DNA from: UBA993 sp964436815
GTDB lineage: Bacteria; Bacillota; Dethiobacteria; DTU022
NCBI GenBank assembly: GCA_964436815.1
Contig: CAYTER010000015.1
Location: forward strand, 1 to 46,058
DNA: 46,058 nt
Reading direction: 5' to 3'
Shown here piece after piece: positions 33,867 through 42,251 of the stretch. Every line of letters starts with the position of its first letter. The first letter of the stretch is position 1. The notes under the pieces are model-generated. The model made no database searches and had not been told where the DNA came from. It worked only from the letters and a program-made list of their open reading frames with translations. The position numbers were made by a program, and so were the translations under genes.

Positions 33867-34655
33867 TTATCCCTCTTTATCAGTTTCAGCCGGCTGAACA
33901 TAAAAACGACCATTCCACAATTTTACTTCTACCGGGCAGCCGAGAAAATCAGAGAGATTGGCAGTTGTCAGCATCTCATCCAGGTTGCCGCAGGAATGAA
34001 CCCGACCTCGATCAAGGAGCATGATTTTAGGGAAAATCTGCCGGGGAATATCCTCAAAACGGTGGGTAACGTAGATCATGGCCGGTGCGGAAGGGTCACC
34101 TGCCAGCCGATCCAAAATGAGCAGCAGATCCTCGCGGGCCAGGTAATCGAGGCTCGATACCGGCTCATCAAGGACCAGCAACGCCGGATTATTAAAAAGC
34201 GCCCTGGCAATCAGCACTCTTTGCCGTTCGCCATCGGAAAAAGTAGTGAACTGCCTGCCGGCCAGGTGAGCACAACCAACCTTTTCGAGCAGCATGAGGG
34301 CCCGTTCAGTTTCAACCCGGTCTGGTTTACGGAGCAGCCTGATCACAGCATCGCGGGCGCCGATGACAATTTCTTCAGCTGTTTCAGTAGCATAAAACAT
34401 CTCTTTCAAAGCTGAGCTGACCCAGCCGATTGATTTTCTTAGTTCACGCAGGTCGTAGCGGCCAAACTGCCGCCCCAAGACGATGACCTGCCCGGATGAA
34501 GGCTGCATGTAACCGGCAATGATGTTCAGCAGCGATGTTTTTCCGGCGCCGTTTAAACCAAAAACAACCCAGTTTTCATTTTTCTTGACAGTCCAGTCGA
34601 TCCGGTCAAGAATCGTCTTTCCGCTCCGCACCCAGGAAACAGCGTTAAGACGCAC
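33867..34655 (-). CDS. Stand-alone ABC ATPase, ModF/YlmA-like
   Basis: About 262 residues with Walker A GLNGAGKT, signature FSDGERQR, Walker B LLVLDEP, D-loop SSLD and H-loop VTHRFEDIP. The C-terminal HSCGNLDEMLTTANLSDFLG segment is like that of the ModF/YlmA group, ATPases without a linked permease and of unclear role. I chose the GTG at 34655, because AGGGA lies about ten bases before it and the ABC domain begins right after (RLNAVSWVRSGKTIL). A frame extending to 34712 would overlap asnS by 44 bp and add residues unlike the family. It starts 13 bp after the asnS stop and is likely co-transcribed with it. Confidence 0.85.
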   Translation of the reverse strand: MRLNAVSWVRSGKTILDRIDWTVKKNENWVVFGLNGAGKTSLLNIIAGYMQPSSGQVIVLGRQFGRYDLRELRKSIGWVSSALKEMFYATETAEEIVIGARDAVIRLLRKPDRVETERALMLLEKVGCAHLAGRQFTTFSDGERQRVLIARALFNNPALLVLDEPVSSLDYLAREDLLLILDRLAGDPSAPAMIYVTHRFEDIPRQIFPKIMLLDRGRVHSCGNLDEMLTTANLSDFLGCPVEVKLWNGRFYVQPAETDKEG

Positions 34656-34668
34656 AACCGGCTCTTCC

Positions 34669-36063
34669 CTAAAATTCACAGGATTTAACCGTCCTGGGAA
34701 AAGGAATAACATCCCTGATATTGCTCACGCCGGTTAAATACATAATAGCCCGCTCCAAACCGAGCCCGAATCCGGCATGCTTTACCCCCCCGTATTTACG
34801 CAGATCAAGATACCACCAGAGTTCTTCGGGTTGAATATTAAATTCAGCCATCCTCTTCAACAGGACTTCTTCCCGCTCTTCTCTCTGGCTGCCGCCGATA
34901 ATTTCACCCACTCCCGGTACCAATAAATCCATCGCGGCGACTGTTTTGTCATCATCATTGATGCGCATGTAAAACGCCTTAATATCTTTCGGGTAGTCGG
35001 TTACAAAAACCGGTTTTCTAAAAGATATTTCAGTCAGATATCTTTCGTGTTCAGTCTGCAGGTCACAGCCCCACTTGACCGGAAATTCAAAATCAGCTTT
35101 TGCCCTAAGCAGGATATCAATCGCTTCCGTGTAGGTAATACGGGCAAACTCGGCTTCGACTATATTCGTAAGCCGCTCCTTCAGCCCCTTATCAACGAAC
35201 TGGTTGAAAAGCTCCATCTCTTCAACGGCGTGATCGAGGATATAAGCGATCAGATATTTCAGCATATCCTCAGCCAACTGCATATTATCCTGCAGATCGG
35301 CAAAAGCCACTTCCGGTTCTACCATCCAGAATTCAGCGGCATGTCTGGCCGTATTGGAGTTTTCAGCCCGAAAGGTGGGGCCGAAAGTGTAGACGTTGCG
35401 AAAGGCAAGGGCAAAAGCTTCTGCCTCAAGCTGACCGCTGACAGTCAGATTGCTTTTCTTGCCAAAGAAATCAGCGCCATAATCAACCTTTTTTTCTGCG
35501 GTAAGCGGAGGATTTTGCGGATCGAGCGTGGTAACGCGAAAAAGCTCCCCGGCCCCTTCAGCATCATTGGCTGTAATAATCGGGGCATGAAGATATATAA
35601 AACCGCGTTCCTGGAAAAACCGGTGTATCGCATAGGAGAGCAGGGAACGCACCCTGAATACGGCGGTAAAAAGATTGGTCCGCGGCCTTAAGTGCGCTAC
35701 TTCCCTTAAAAATTCAACACTGTGCCGCTTCGGCTGGATCGGGTAGTCTTCAGGCGAATCACCTTCTAAGATTACTTCAGTAGCCTTAATTTCAAAAGGT
35801 TGTTTAGCACCGGGGGTCAAGATCAGTTTACCCCGGGCAGTAATGGCTGCCCCAACGCCTAATTTTGTCACATCCTCAAAATTTAACAGTAGCTCTTTTT
35901 CGTAGACGATCTGAACCGGGCTGAAATGAGTGCCATCATTTAACGCTATAAAGCCGAAAGATTTTTGGTCCCGGTTGTTTCTGATCCAACCGTTAATCTC
36001 AATCTCCCGGCCGTTATATGAAGAAGCATTAAGGACAAGATCTTTAACCAGCACTTTTTCCAT
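34669..36063 (-). CDS. asnS: Asparaginyl-tRNA synthetase
   Basis: A 464-residue class IIb synthetase charging tRNA-Asn. The N-terminal OB-fold anticodon-binding domain (INGWIRNNRDQKSFGFIALND) is followed by the catalytic core with motif 2 (FRAENSNTARHAAEFWMVEPE in two pieces) and motif 3 (GFGLGLERAIMYL). The sequence resembles AsnRS more than AspRS, with the TARHAAEFW context typical of AsnRS. The start at 36063 has GAGGAGGAG upstream; a frame extending to 36093 lacks such a site. No T-box leader is present in the 109-bp divergent gap. Confidence 0.96.
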   Translation of the reverse strand: MEKVLVKDLVLNASSYNGREIEINGWIRNNRDQKSFGFIALNDGTHFSPVQIVYEKELLLNFEDVTKLGVGAAITARGKLILTPGAKQPFEIKATEVILEGDSPEDYPIQPKRHSVEFLREVAHLRPRTNLFTAVFRVRSLLSYAIHRFFQERGFIYLHAPIITANDAEGAGELFRVTTLDPQNPPLTAEKKVDYGADFFGKKSNLTVSGQLEAEAFALAFRNVYTFGPTFRAENSNTARHAAEFWMVEPEVAFADLQDNMQLAEDMLKYLIAYILDHAVEEMELFNQFVDKGLKERLTNIVEAEFARITYTEAIDILLRAKADFEFPVKWGCDLQTEHERYLTEISFRKPVFVTDYPKDIKAFYMRINDDDKTVAAMDLLVPGVGEIIGGSQREEREEVLLKRMAEFNIQPEELWWYLDLRKYGGVKHAGFGLGLERAIMYLTGVSNIRDVIPFPRTVKSCEF

Positions 36064-36172
36064 GCCGCTCCTCCTCGCATTAATGATTAGCATACATAAA
36101 ATAGTATACCTAAAAACAGGGAGACTGAAAAGAAAGCCTTTGCTATAATGGCAGGGGAGGAGAGATAAGACG

Positions 36173-37006
36173 GTGATTCTTGAAGAGCAGTTCGGCCCGG
36201 TTACTCAACTGCGGATGGGACGCGATATGGATGGGCAGGTTTTATACTGGGTTGCCGCTTACCTGGTTGACGGCCTGTTGATCGATACGGGCTGCCACTT
36301 TACAGCCGGTGAGCTGGCCGATTACCTTTCCGGTAAAGACCTGAAAAGCGTCTTTGTCACCCATTATCATGAAGATCATATCGGTGGCTGCGCTGCGCTG
36401 CAGAACAAGTTTGACCTGCCGCTTTATGCCGGTCAGAAATCCCTGCCGCTGATCAAAGTGACTCCGAAACTTTATCCTTACCAGGAACTGGTCTGGGGTT
36501 ACCCCGAAGCAGCTGATTACGAAGTACTGGCTGCGCCGGAAATCAAAACAGAACACTACCTCTTCAAGGTCGTCGAAACCCCCGGCCATAGCATTGATCA
36601 CTTAGTTCTAATCGAAGAAAGCCAGGGTTGGTGTTTCAGCGGTGACCTCTTTGTTTCGGAAAATATTAAGGTGCTGCGGCCGGAAGAAAATATCAGCCAA
36701 ATCATGAACTCTATGCATAAACTGCTGAAGTTATTTTCTGACCAGGACAGCTTCAATGACAGCGGCAAGATGACCCTCTTTACTTCGATTGGGAAAGTAA
36801 TTCCCGCTGCGCACGTAGCTTTAAGAAACTGCTTAAGTTACCTGGAGGATAAAGCCCTGGAAGTCAGGCGGCTGCATGATAATCAGGGCTTGAGCGCTGA
36901 GGAAATTGTTTTAAAAATTTTTGGCGCGGAAAGCACAATGGCTGATATTACCGATGGCCAGTTTACTACGAAAAACCTGGTGAATTCCTTATTAACAGAT
37001 CTTTAA
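36173..37006 (+). CDS. Metallo-beta-lactamase-fold hydrolase
   Basis: A 277-residue hydrolase of the MBL superfamily. The metal-binding motif THYHEDHIGG (His64, His66, Asp68, His69) is complete. Later ligands are in ETPGHSIDHLVL and in FSGDLFVSE. The C-terminal helical part (VRRLHDNQGLSAEEIVLKIFG) looks like the winged-helix tail of LACTB2/RNase-Z-like thioesterase groups. Substrate unknown. It starts at GTG 36173 after GGGGAGGAG, diverges from asnS, and ends at an intrinsic terminator. Confidence 0.9.
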   Translation: MILEEQFGPVTQLRMGRDMDGQVLYWVAAYLVDGLLIDTGCHFTAGELADYLSGKDLKSVFVTHYHEDHIGGCAALQNKFDLPLYAGQKSLPLIKVTPKLYPYQELVWGYPEAADYEVLAAPEIKTEHYLFKVVETPGHSIDHLVLIEESQGWCFSGDLFVSENIKVLRPEENISQIMNSMHKLLKLFSDQDSFNDSGKMTLFTSIGKVIPAAHVALRNCLSYLEDKALEVRRLHDNQGLSAEEIVLKIFGAESTMADITDGQFTTKNLVNSLLTDL

Positions 37007-37023
37007 AAGACGCAGGAAAAGAC

Positions 37024-37048
37024 AGACGAAACATACCTTCGTCTTTTT
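37024..37048 (+). terminator. Intrinsic terminator of the MBL-fold gene
   Basis: AGACGAA pairs with TTCGTCT around a seven-nt loop and runs into TTTTT, 18 nt after the stop codon. It reaches into the stop codon of the convergent lipoprotein gene. Confidence 0.7.
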
Positions 37049-37973
37049 AACACCCTAAACTGCTTTCAATGATGATTTCACCATCGATTACGACGAGATC
37101 AGCCGCTGCCTGAATACCCTTCATTACGGCATAAACATCAATGACCCCGCCATCGATATAAACCAGGCCCAGGGCCGGGTCACGATCATTTATAGCCTGG
37201 ATACCATCATTTCCTGCTTTTACAGCAATGTTAGCATTGCGGAAAGCAACCAGGTTATTACCTTTGAGCCCTGTATCAGCCGCATTCACTTTCACTTTTG
37301 CATTAATAATCTTCAGATCATTTTTACTGACAATACCATGTTTGAACTTGCCAAAAACAGTGAGCGTGCCGCTGCCGTTAATAGTCAGATCGCTGTTGCT
37401 GTAAATTGCTGCATTCGGTTCATCCTTCTTGTCGCCGGTAAGATATTCCTCGCCATCAGTGAAAGTGTTAACTGTTCCTTCAGCCAGGGTAATAACTACC
37501 GCGCCTGCATTTTCAATATACAAAGGAGAGCCGCTGCCGTTAGTCAGATCAACGCCGTTTAGAATCAGCCTGATCTGATCGTCATCGCCTGCTGCCAGAT
37601 GAATCCTTCCGTCTTTCAGCTCACCGGAAATTATATAAGTGCCTGCAGCAAAAATCTTTAATCCTTCTCCCTCAGCTACTGCTCCTTCCCCTTCGATCAG
37701 AGCCGAACCGCCCTGAAAAGTGATCAGCACGGCATTGATCAGCGAAAAATCCTCGTTTAGATCATTCTCACTCCATGTTACACCCGGCTCCACCAGACTA
37801 CGGAAATCACCACAAAATTGGGTTTTTTCTTCTCTGCTAATTTCGCCGGTTGCCAGAGACCGGCTACTGCCTGTCATAGCCTGATCATCCACTGAGCAGG
37901 CTGTCAGATAGAACATCGAAGTCAGGATGGATAAAAGCAGGAACAACCCCTTTATTACTTTACTGCAGCTCAT
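37047..37973 (-). CDS. Carbohydrate-binding beta-helix lipoprotein (Cthe_2159-like)
   Basis: About 308 residues. A lipoprotein signal peptide ends in the lipobox LTAC (Cys26 counted from the ATG at 37973; a GTG three codons earlier is less well placed for the GAAAGGG ribosome binding site). The body is built of short beta-strand repeats (GTYIISGELKDGRIHL, DLTINGSGTLTVFG, KHGIVSKNDLKIINA, DTGLKGNNLVAFRNANI) as in the Cthe_2159 carbohydrate-binding family (PF14262), where they form a right-handed beta-helix with bound calcium. The protein stops abruptly after IIIESSLGC, in the middle of a repeat-like strand. Family members are often longer, so a 3' truncation against the convergent MBL-fold gene is possible. 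Confidence 0.8.
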   Translation of the reverse strand: MSCSKVIKGLFLLLSILTSMFYLTACSVDDQAMTGSSRSLATGEISREEKTQFCGDFRSLVEPGVTWSENDLNEDFSLINAVLITFQGGSALIEGEGAVAEGEGLKIFAAGTYIISGELKDGRIHLAAGDDDQIRLILNGVDLTNGSGSPLYIENAGAVVITLAEGTVNTFTDGEEYLTGDKKDEPNAAIYSNSDLTINGSGTLTVFGKFKHGIVSKNDLKIINAKVKVNAADTGLKGNNLVAFRNANIAVKAGNDGIQAINDRDPALGLVYIDGGVIDVYAVMKGIQAAADLVVIDGEIIIESSLGC

Positions 37974-38010
37974 AACTACCACCCTTTCAGCGATTGATGT
38001 TCATGGATAT

Positions 38011-38101
38011 GCACTTAATTAAGTGCTTTAGATAGATTTTAATCTACGCATATGCAGGGAATTCCCGAAAAGAGCCTGAAAAAGTGCGGCAAACCTGCCG
38101 C
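38011..38101. promoter_or_regulatory. Cluster of palindromes between divergent lipoprotein and GGDEF genes
   Basis: Four perfect inverted repeats lie within 91 bp: a 16-bp palindrome GCACTTAATTAAGTGC (38011-38026), GCATATGC (38048-38055), GGGAATTCCC (38057-38066) and a six-base-pair hairpin GCGGCA-AACC-TGCCGC (38086-38101). They sit in the 253-bp divergent region. Operators for either gene are likely but no regulator is recognised. Confidence 0.5.
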
Positions 38102-38226
38102 AAGATCTGACCTTAACATTTTTAGAGCTCCTGAAGGATTATCCTGGCAAAAAGTGAATACTTAACCTGTTGTTTAGTCTGCTACTATACAAATCATGAT
38201 AGACGAACTTAGGTGAGGCAGATAAC

Positions 38227-40032
38227 TTGAACATTAGCAACGAAAAATACCGCGGTTTTTCGCTTGAAGCCCTTTTTAAAAACTCCTTCGATGCCATCAT
38301 CAGCATTGACGAGAATTACTGCATCATCGATGTCAATCAGTCTTTTACAGATATATTCGGCTACAGTCCTGAGGAAGTAAAAGGCAAGCATGTTGACGAT
38401 GTAATGAACATGGGCAAAGCCGGCTCAGCTAACGTGGATATAACCGCCAGGGTGCTGGCCGGAGAAGCTGTTGAAGAAGAAGGCACCCGCTACCGGAAGG
38501 ATGGCTCACCGGTTGAGGTTCTAATTAAAGGTATACCGGTAATTATCAATGGCAAGATGTCCGGCGGTTTTGGTATTTACGAAGATATCTCCAAGAGAAA
38601 AAGGGCAGAGCAGGAATTGATCACTCAAAGAGAGCGTTTGGAAAATGTAATTGAAGGTTCAAATGTTGGAACCTGGGAGTGGAATACCCAGACCGGAAAA
38701 ACCATTTACAATGAGAACTGGGCCGAAATGCTCGGTTATACCTTAGCGGAACTTAATCCGGAAAACCAGGATGTCTGGAAATCCCTGACCCATCCGGCTG
38801 ATCTCGCCAGATCCGATGAAATGGCCGAGCGCCATCTGGCAGGGGAATTACCCTATTACGAATGCGAGTGCCGCATCAGGCACAAAGACGGTCACTGGGT
38901 CTGGGTGCTGGACCGGGGCCGAATCCTGACCCGCACTGCCGACGGCAAACCCCTGACGATGTTCGGGACTCATACCGACATTACGGAGCGCAAAAAAGCC
39001 GAAGAACAAATGCGCTACCTGAGCCTGCACGATACTTTGACCGGCCTTTACAACCGCACTTTCATTGAAGCGGAGATGAAAAGGCTTGATACTGCCAGAC
39101 AACTGCCCTTAAGCATCATCATGGCCGATTTAAACGGCCTGAAGCTGATTAACGATACCTATGGTCATCCCCTGGGTGATCAGGCGTTGTGCACAGCCGC
39201 TGAGATTATCAAAAAGAGCTGCCGCAAAGATGACATTTTTGCCCGTTGGGGCGGAGATGAATTTGTAGTTCTGCTGCCCCAGACCTCGCTTCCTGATGCA
39301 AACCTGGTATGCCAACGGATTATCCGCAGCTGCCGGGATATCTTCATCGAGGATGTGCCGGTTTCTATGGCCATGGGCGCAGCCTGCAAGGAAGCGGCTC
39401 AGGATAGTATCATTAAAACCTTGCAGGAAGCGGAAAACAATATGTATAAACAGAAGCTGACTGAGAGCCGCAGTACAAAAAGCGCTGTCTTAAAAGCACT
39501 GTTGAAAACCCTTGAGGCAAAAAGTTTTGAAACAGAATCTCACACCCGGAGCATGCAGAAAATTGCCCAGCAGATTGGCAAACGAATTAACCTCCCCGAA
39601 GCGGAGTTAAGCCGGCTGGATCTGCTGATTACCCTGCATGACATCGGTAAAATCAATATTGCGGAAGAGATTTTAACCAAGGATAAACCGCTCACAGAAG
39701 AGGAATGGACCACAATCAGGAAACACCCGGAAATCGGTTTTCGTATTGCCCGGGCGACCGAAGAGTTTGCCCATGTAGCCGAAGACATCCTGGCCCACCA
39801 TGAATGCTGGGATGGCAAAGGTTACCCGCAGGGGCTTAAAGGTCCGGCCATTCCCTTTTTAGCCAGGATTACCGCTATCGCCGATGCCTATGAGGTAATG
39901 AGCAATGGCCGGCCTTACAAGAAATCGATAAGTAAAAATAATATTATTGCCGAATTTAAGAGATGTTCCGGCACCCAGTTTGATCCGGCACTGGTGGAAA
40001 TATTCCTCAATATATTACGCGAATCAGATTAA
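38227..40032 (+). CDS. PAS-PAS-GGDEF-HD-GYP cyclic-di-GMP signalling protein
   Basis: A 601-residue soluble protein. PAS 1 covers about 12-122, PAS 2 with its PAC segment about 138-257, GGDEF about 265-412 with an intact active site GGDEF (342-346) and the inhibitory I-site RKDD (333-336). An HD-GYP domain covers about 425-595 with HDIGK (471-475), HHE (524-526) and GKGYP (530-534). It can in principle both make cyclic di-GMP from GTP and degrade it to GMP, under control of signals sensed by the PAS domains. There is no transmembrane segment. The start is TTG at 38227. The upstream region is unusually rich in palindromes. Confidence 0.93.
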   Translation: MNISNEKYRGFSLEALFKNSFDAIISIDENYCIIDVNQSFTDIFGYSPEEVKGKHVDDVMNMGKAGSANVDITARVLAGEAVEEEGTRYRKDGSPVEVLIKGIPVIINGKMSGGFGIYEDISKRKRAEQELITQRERLENVIEGSNVGTWEWNTQTGKTIYNENWAEMLGYTLAELNPENQDVWKSLTHPADLARSDEMAERHLAGELPYYECECRIRHKDGHWVWVLDRGRILTRTADGKPLTMFGTHTDITERKKAEEQMRYLSLHDTLTGLYNRTFIEAEMKRLDTARQLPLSIIMADLNGLKLINDTYGHPLGDQALCTAAEIIKKSCRKDDIFARWGGDEFVVLLPQTSLPDANLVCQRIIRSCRDIFIEDVPVSMAMGAACKEAAQDSIIKTLQEAENNMYKQKLTESRSTKSAVLKALLKTLEAKSFETESHTRSMQKIAQQIGKRINLPEAELSRLDLLITLHDIGKINIAEEILTKDKPLTEEEWTTIRKHPEIGFRIARATEEFAHVAEDILAHHECWDGKGYPQGLKGPAIPFLARITAIADAYEVMSNGRPYKKSISKNNIIAEFKRCSGTQFDPALVEIFLNILRESD

Positions 40033-40045
40033 AATCTGAACCTGG

Positions 40046-41512
40046 TCAACGTCTGAGAGAAGCCGATGAAGCCCCTCCGGCTGAAAACTCGGGCGCTGAA
40101 TGGATAGTCTTACGACCATCTAACACCGCGAGAGCCTGTTCCAGATCAGCAATAATATCATCGGGATGTTCCGCTCCCACACAAAGCCGGATTAGATTAG
40201 CAGGAATATCGGCCAGCTTTCGCCCTTCCTCACCCTGCTGCGAATGAGTTGAAATCGCCGGGATTGTAGCCACCGATTTGATCCGACCCAAGTCAGTAGC
40301 TCTCCAGATTCTTCTGAAAGCATCAAAAACATCGCGCGCAGCCTGGGCTCCACCTTTAACCCTGAAGGACATCAGGTGGCCGAAGCGATTCACAGGTTTA
40401 CCGTATTGTTCATCATGCTCCGTATCGACCAACCATAAATAATTGGAGGCGACGTCATGCAGCGGGTGTGATTCAAGACCCAGGTAGTCAACCTGTTCAA
40501 CATGCTTGTGCTGCTCAAGATAACGCGCTACCGTCATCGTAGCCCGGCTCTGATTGTCAACCCGCGAACGTAAAGTACGGATATCATTTAAAGCCATAAT
40601 CGCATTCATCGGCGATATGTTAGGCCCGTTATCCCGGTTGGGCAGGGTCTTGGCATACATTGCAAAATCGGCCTTCAATTCCGGGTTATCAATGTTGCAG
40701 GTTAAGTCTTTACAGGAGATGACCGCCCCGGCAATGCCAAAACCGCTGGTGCTCAAAGTTTTAGAAACAGACTGGACCACAATATCGGCTCCCAACGTCA
40801 GGGGACGCAGCAAAGCAGGTGTAGCCACGGTACTGTCGACAATCATCGGAATCCCATGCTTATGGGCCAGATCGATCACCGCCTGCAGATCAAAAAAGGT
40901 CTGCCCCGGGTTGCTGGGCAGTTCGCCATATAAAAAGCGGGTATTTTCATCGATCAGTCTTTCCCACTCGCTGATATCAGTGTAATTGACCACCTTGCGC
41001 CAGGTAATGCCCCGCTCTTTTTCCTTGCGGACCGAAAACTGCTGAAAAGTGCCGCCGTAGACCTGGGCAGTGGCTACAAAGTTGATCGGCTTATCCGGCT
41101 TTTTCGGATCGGGCAGCAGGAAAGGATCGACAGCTGTCTGGATGGCTGACATACCCGATGAGGTGGCGATACAGGAAGCCTCAATATCCGCGCCATACCC
41201 CTCAAGCAGGGCCAGGACCCCTTCTAAGTAGTACATGCTCGGGTTGGCAATGCGCGTATAGCACCAGGTTGGAATCTGGTATGACAAGGCCGCCTCCATC
41301 TCGTCTGAATCTCGATAGGTTTGCGAAGTTGACATATAGATAGGCTCGATAATTGAACCCTGATTAAAATCAAGCGCTTCCTGCATCGAATAGATGCCGT
41401 GTACGGCAATCGTGTCAAAACGGCACTTCTTCATCTCTTTGATATATTCCCCATGCCAGGCAGCAGCCCGCTCAGCTGCCTTCAGGTAATGCTCAATTCC
41501 TTGCTTGCTCAT
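40046..41512 (-). CDS. Cys/Met-metabolism PLP enzyme (MetY/CGS family)
   Basis: A 488-residue fold-type I PLP enzyme of the cystathionine gamma-synthase/O-acetylhomoserine sulfhydrylase family. Seen are CYTRIANPS (84-92, phosphate binding), SSGMSAI (118-124), DSTVATP (226-232) and the PLP lysine Lys251 in VQSVSKTLS. It is about 50 residues longer than usual, mainly from an N-terminal extension of about 30 residues (YLKAAERAAAWHGEYIKEM). It probably forms homocysteine or cystathionine from an activated homoserine, but a methionine gamma-lyase role cannot be excluded. No S-box or T-box leader was recognised upstream. The ribosome binding site is AAGGAGGA. Confidence 0.85.
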   Translation of the reverse strand: MSKQGIEHYLKAAERAAAWHGEYIKEMKKCRFDTIAVHGIYSMQEALDFNQGSIIEPIYMSTSQTYRDSDEMEAALSYQIPTWCYTRIANPSMYYLEGVLALLEGYGADIEASCIATSSGMSAIQTAVDPFLLPDPKKPDKPINFVATAQVYGGTFQQFSVRKEKERGITWRKVVNYTDISEWERLIDENTRFLYGELPSNPGQTFFDLQAVIDLAHKHGIPMIVDSTVATPALLRPLTLGADIVVQSVSKTLSTSGFGIAGAVISCKDLTCNIDNPELKADFAMYAKTLPNRDNGPNISPMNAIMALNDIRTLRSRVDNQSRATMTVARYLEQHKHVEQVDYLGLESHPLHDVASNYLWLVDTEHDEQYGKPVNRFGHLMSFRVKGGAQAARDVFDAFRRIWRATDLGRIKSVATIPAISTHSQQGEEGRKLADIPANLIRLCVGAEHPDDIIADLEQALAVLDGRKTIHSAPEFSAGGASSASLRR

Positions 41513-41651
41513 AACGTCCTCCTTGTTATTTTTTTAGACCGTTAATATTTTTCAGGATCTTTTTTATTATAGCATTTAGCAACTTTACTTATATCTATCT
41601 TCCTGTAGCTATGTTAAACTTGAACCACTCGTTTTTATGAGGAGGTAAATT

Positions 41652-42242
41652 TTGCTAAAAGCATTCACAATTTTTTTATTTACGATAATGGGCTGGAAGC
41701 TTAAAGGAAAGATGCCGCCGGAGGTTAAAAAGTGTATCATTGTTGCTGCCCCGCACACCAGCAACTATGATTTTCTGCTGGCCATGGCCGGCTTTTACAA
41801 GATGAAACTGCCGATAAAATACCTGATTAAAAAAGAATGGCTCGATTTTTGGCCGCTTAAGCGGATTTTCAGGAATTCCGGTGCACTCGCTGTAGATCGG
41901 AGTAAAAGCGGCAGTATGGTCAGCGGCCTGGCTGAACTGATTACTTCTTCCAAAGAGAACCTGGCAATCATGATCTCTCCGGAAGGAACCAGAAAACTGG
42001 TCCATCGCTGGAAAACAGGATTTTACTACGCTGCTTTACAAGCCAAGGTGCCGATTGTTTTAAGCCATTTGGATTACAGAACTAAAACAGCCGCAATTGG
42101 AATTAGCTTTATGCCCTGCGGCTGCTTCCGCAAAGATATGCTCATTATTAAAAATTACTATAAAAATATTACACCGAAGTTTCCGGAAAACTTCAGCCTG
42201 GAAATCTATTATCCCGATGCTGACGCCCTCTGCGCCGGGTAA
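41652..42242 (+). CDS. PlsC-like lysophospholipid acyltransferase
   Basis: A 196-residue member of the 1-acylglycerol-3-phosphate acyltransferase superfamily. The catalytic HX4D motif is PHTSNYD (His35, Asp40) and the substrate-binding motif is SPEGTRK (109-115). It has an N-terminal hydrophobic stretch for membrane association. It is shorter than classical PlsC and resembles small stand-alone acyltransferases with unknown acyl acceptor. It starts at TTG 41652 with GAGGAGG nine bases upstream. It diverges from the PLP enzyme and converges with nadC. Confidence 0.88.
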   Translation: MLKAFTIFLFTIMGWKLKGKMPPEVKKCIIVAAPHTSNYDFLLAMAGFYKMKLPIKYLIKKEWLDFWPLKRIFRNSGALAVDRSKSGSMVSGLAELITSSKENLAIMISPEGTRKLVHRWKTGFYYAALQAKVPIVLSHLDYRTKTAAIGISFMPCGCFRKDMLIIKNYYKNITPKFPENFSLEIYYPDADALCAG

Positions 42243-42251
42243 GCAAGTGGT

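Noticed and set aside
35047..35691. 214-codon open frame on the plus strand
   Set aside because: Antisense to asnS; the composition reflects the reverse of the synthetase codons.
36064..36172. T-box leader ahead of asnS
   Set aside because: The divergent gap is only 109 bp and has no terminator hairpin or T-box core.
41513..41651. SAM riboswitch or T-box ahead of the MetY/CGS-like gene
   Set aside because: The leftward leader is short and AT-rich, with no recognisable conserved S-box or T-box elements; only a TATAAT-like box was seen.
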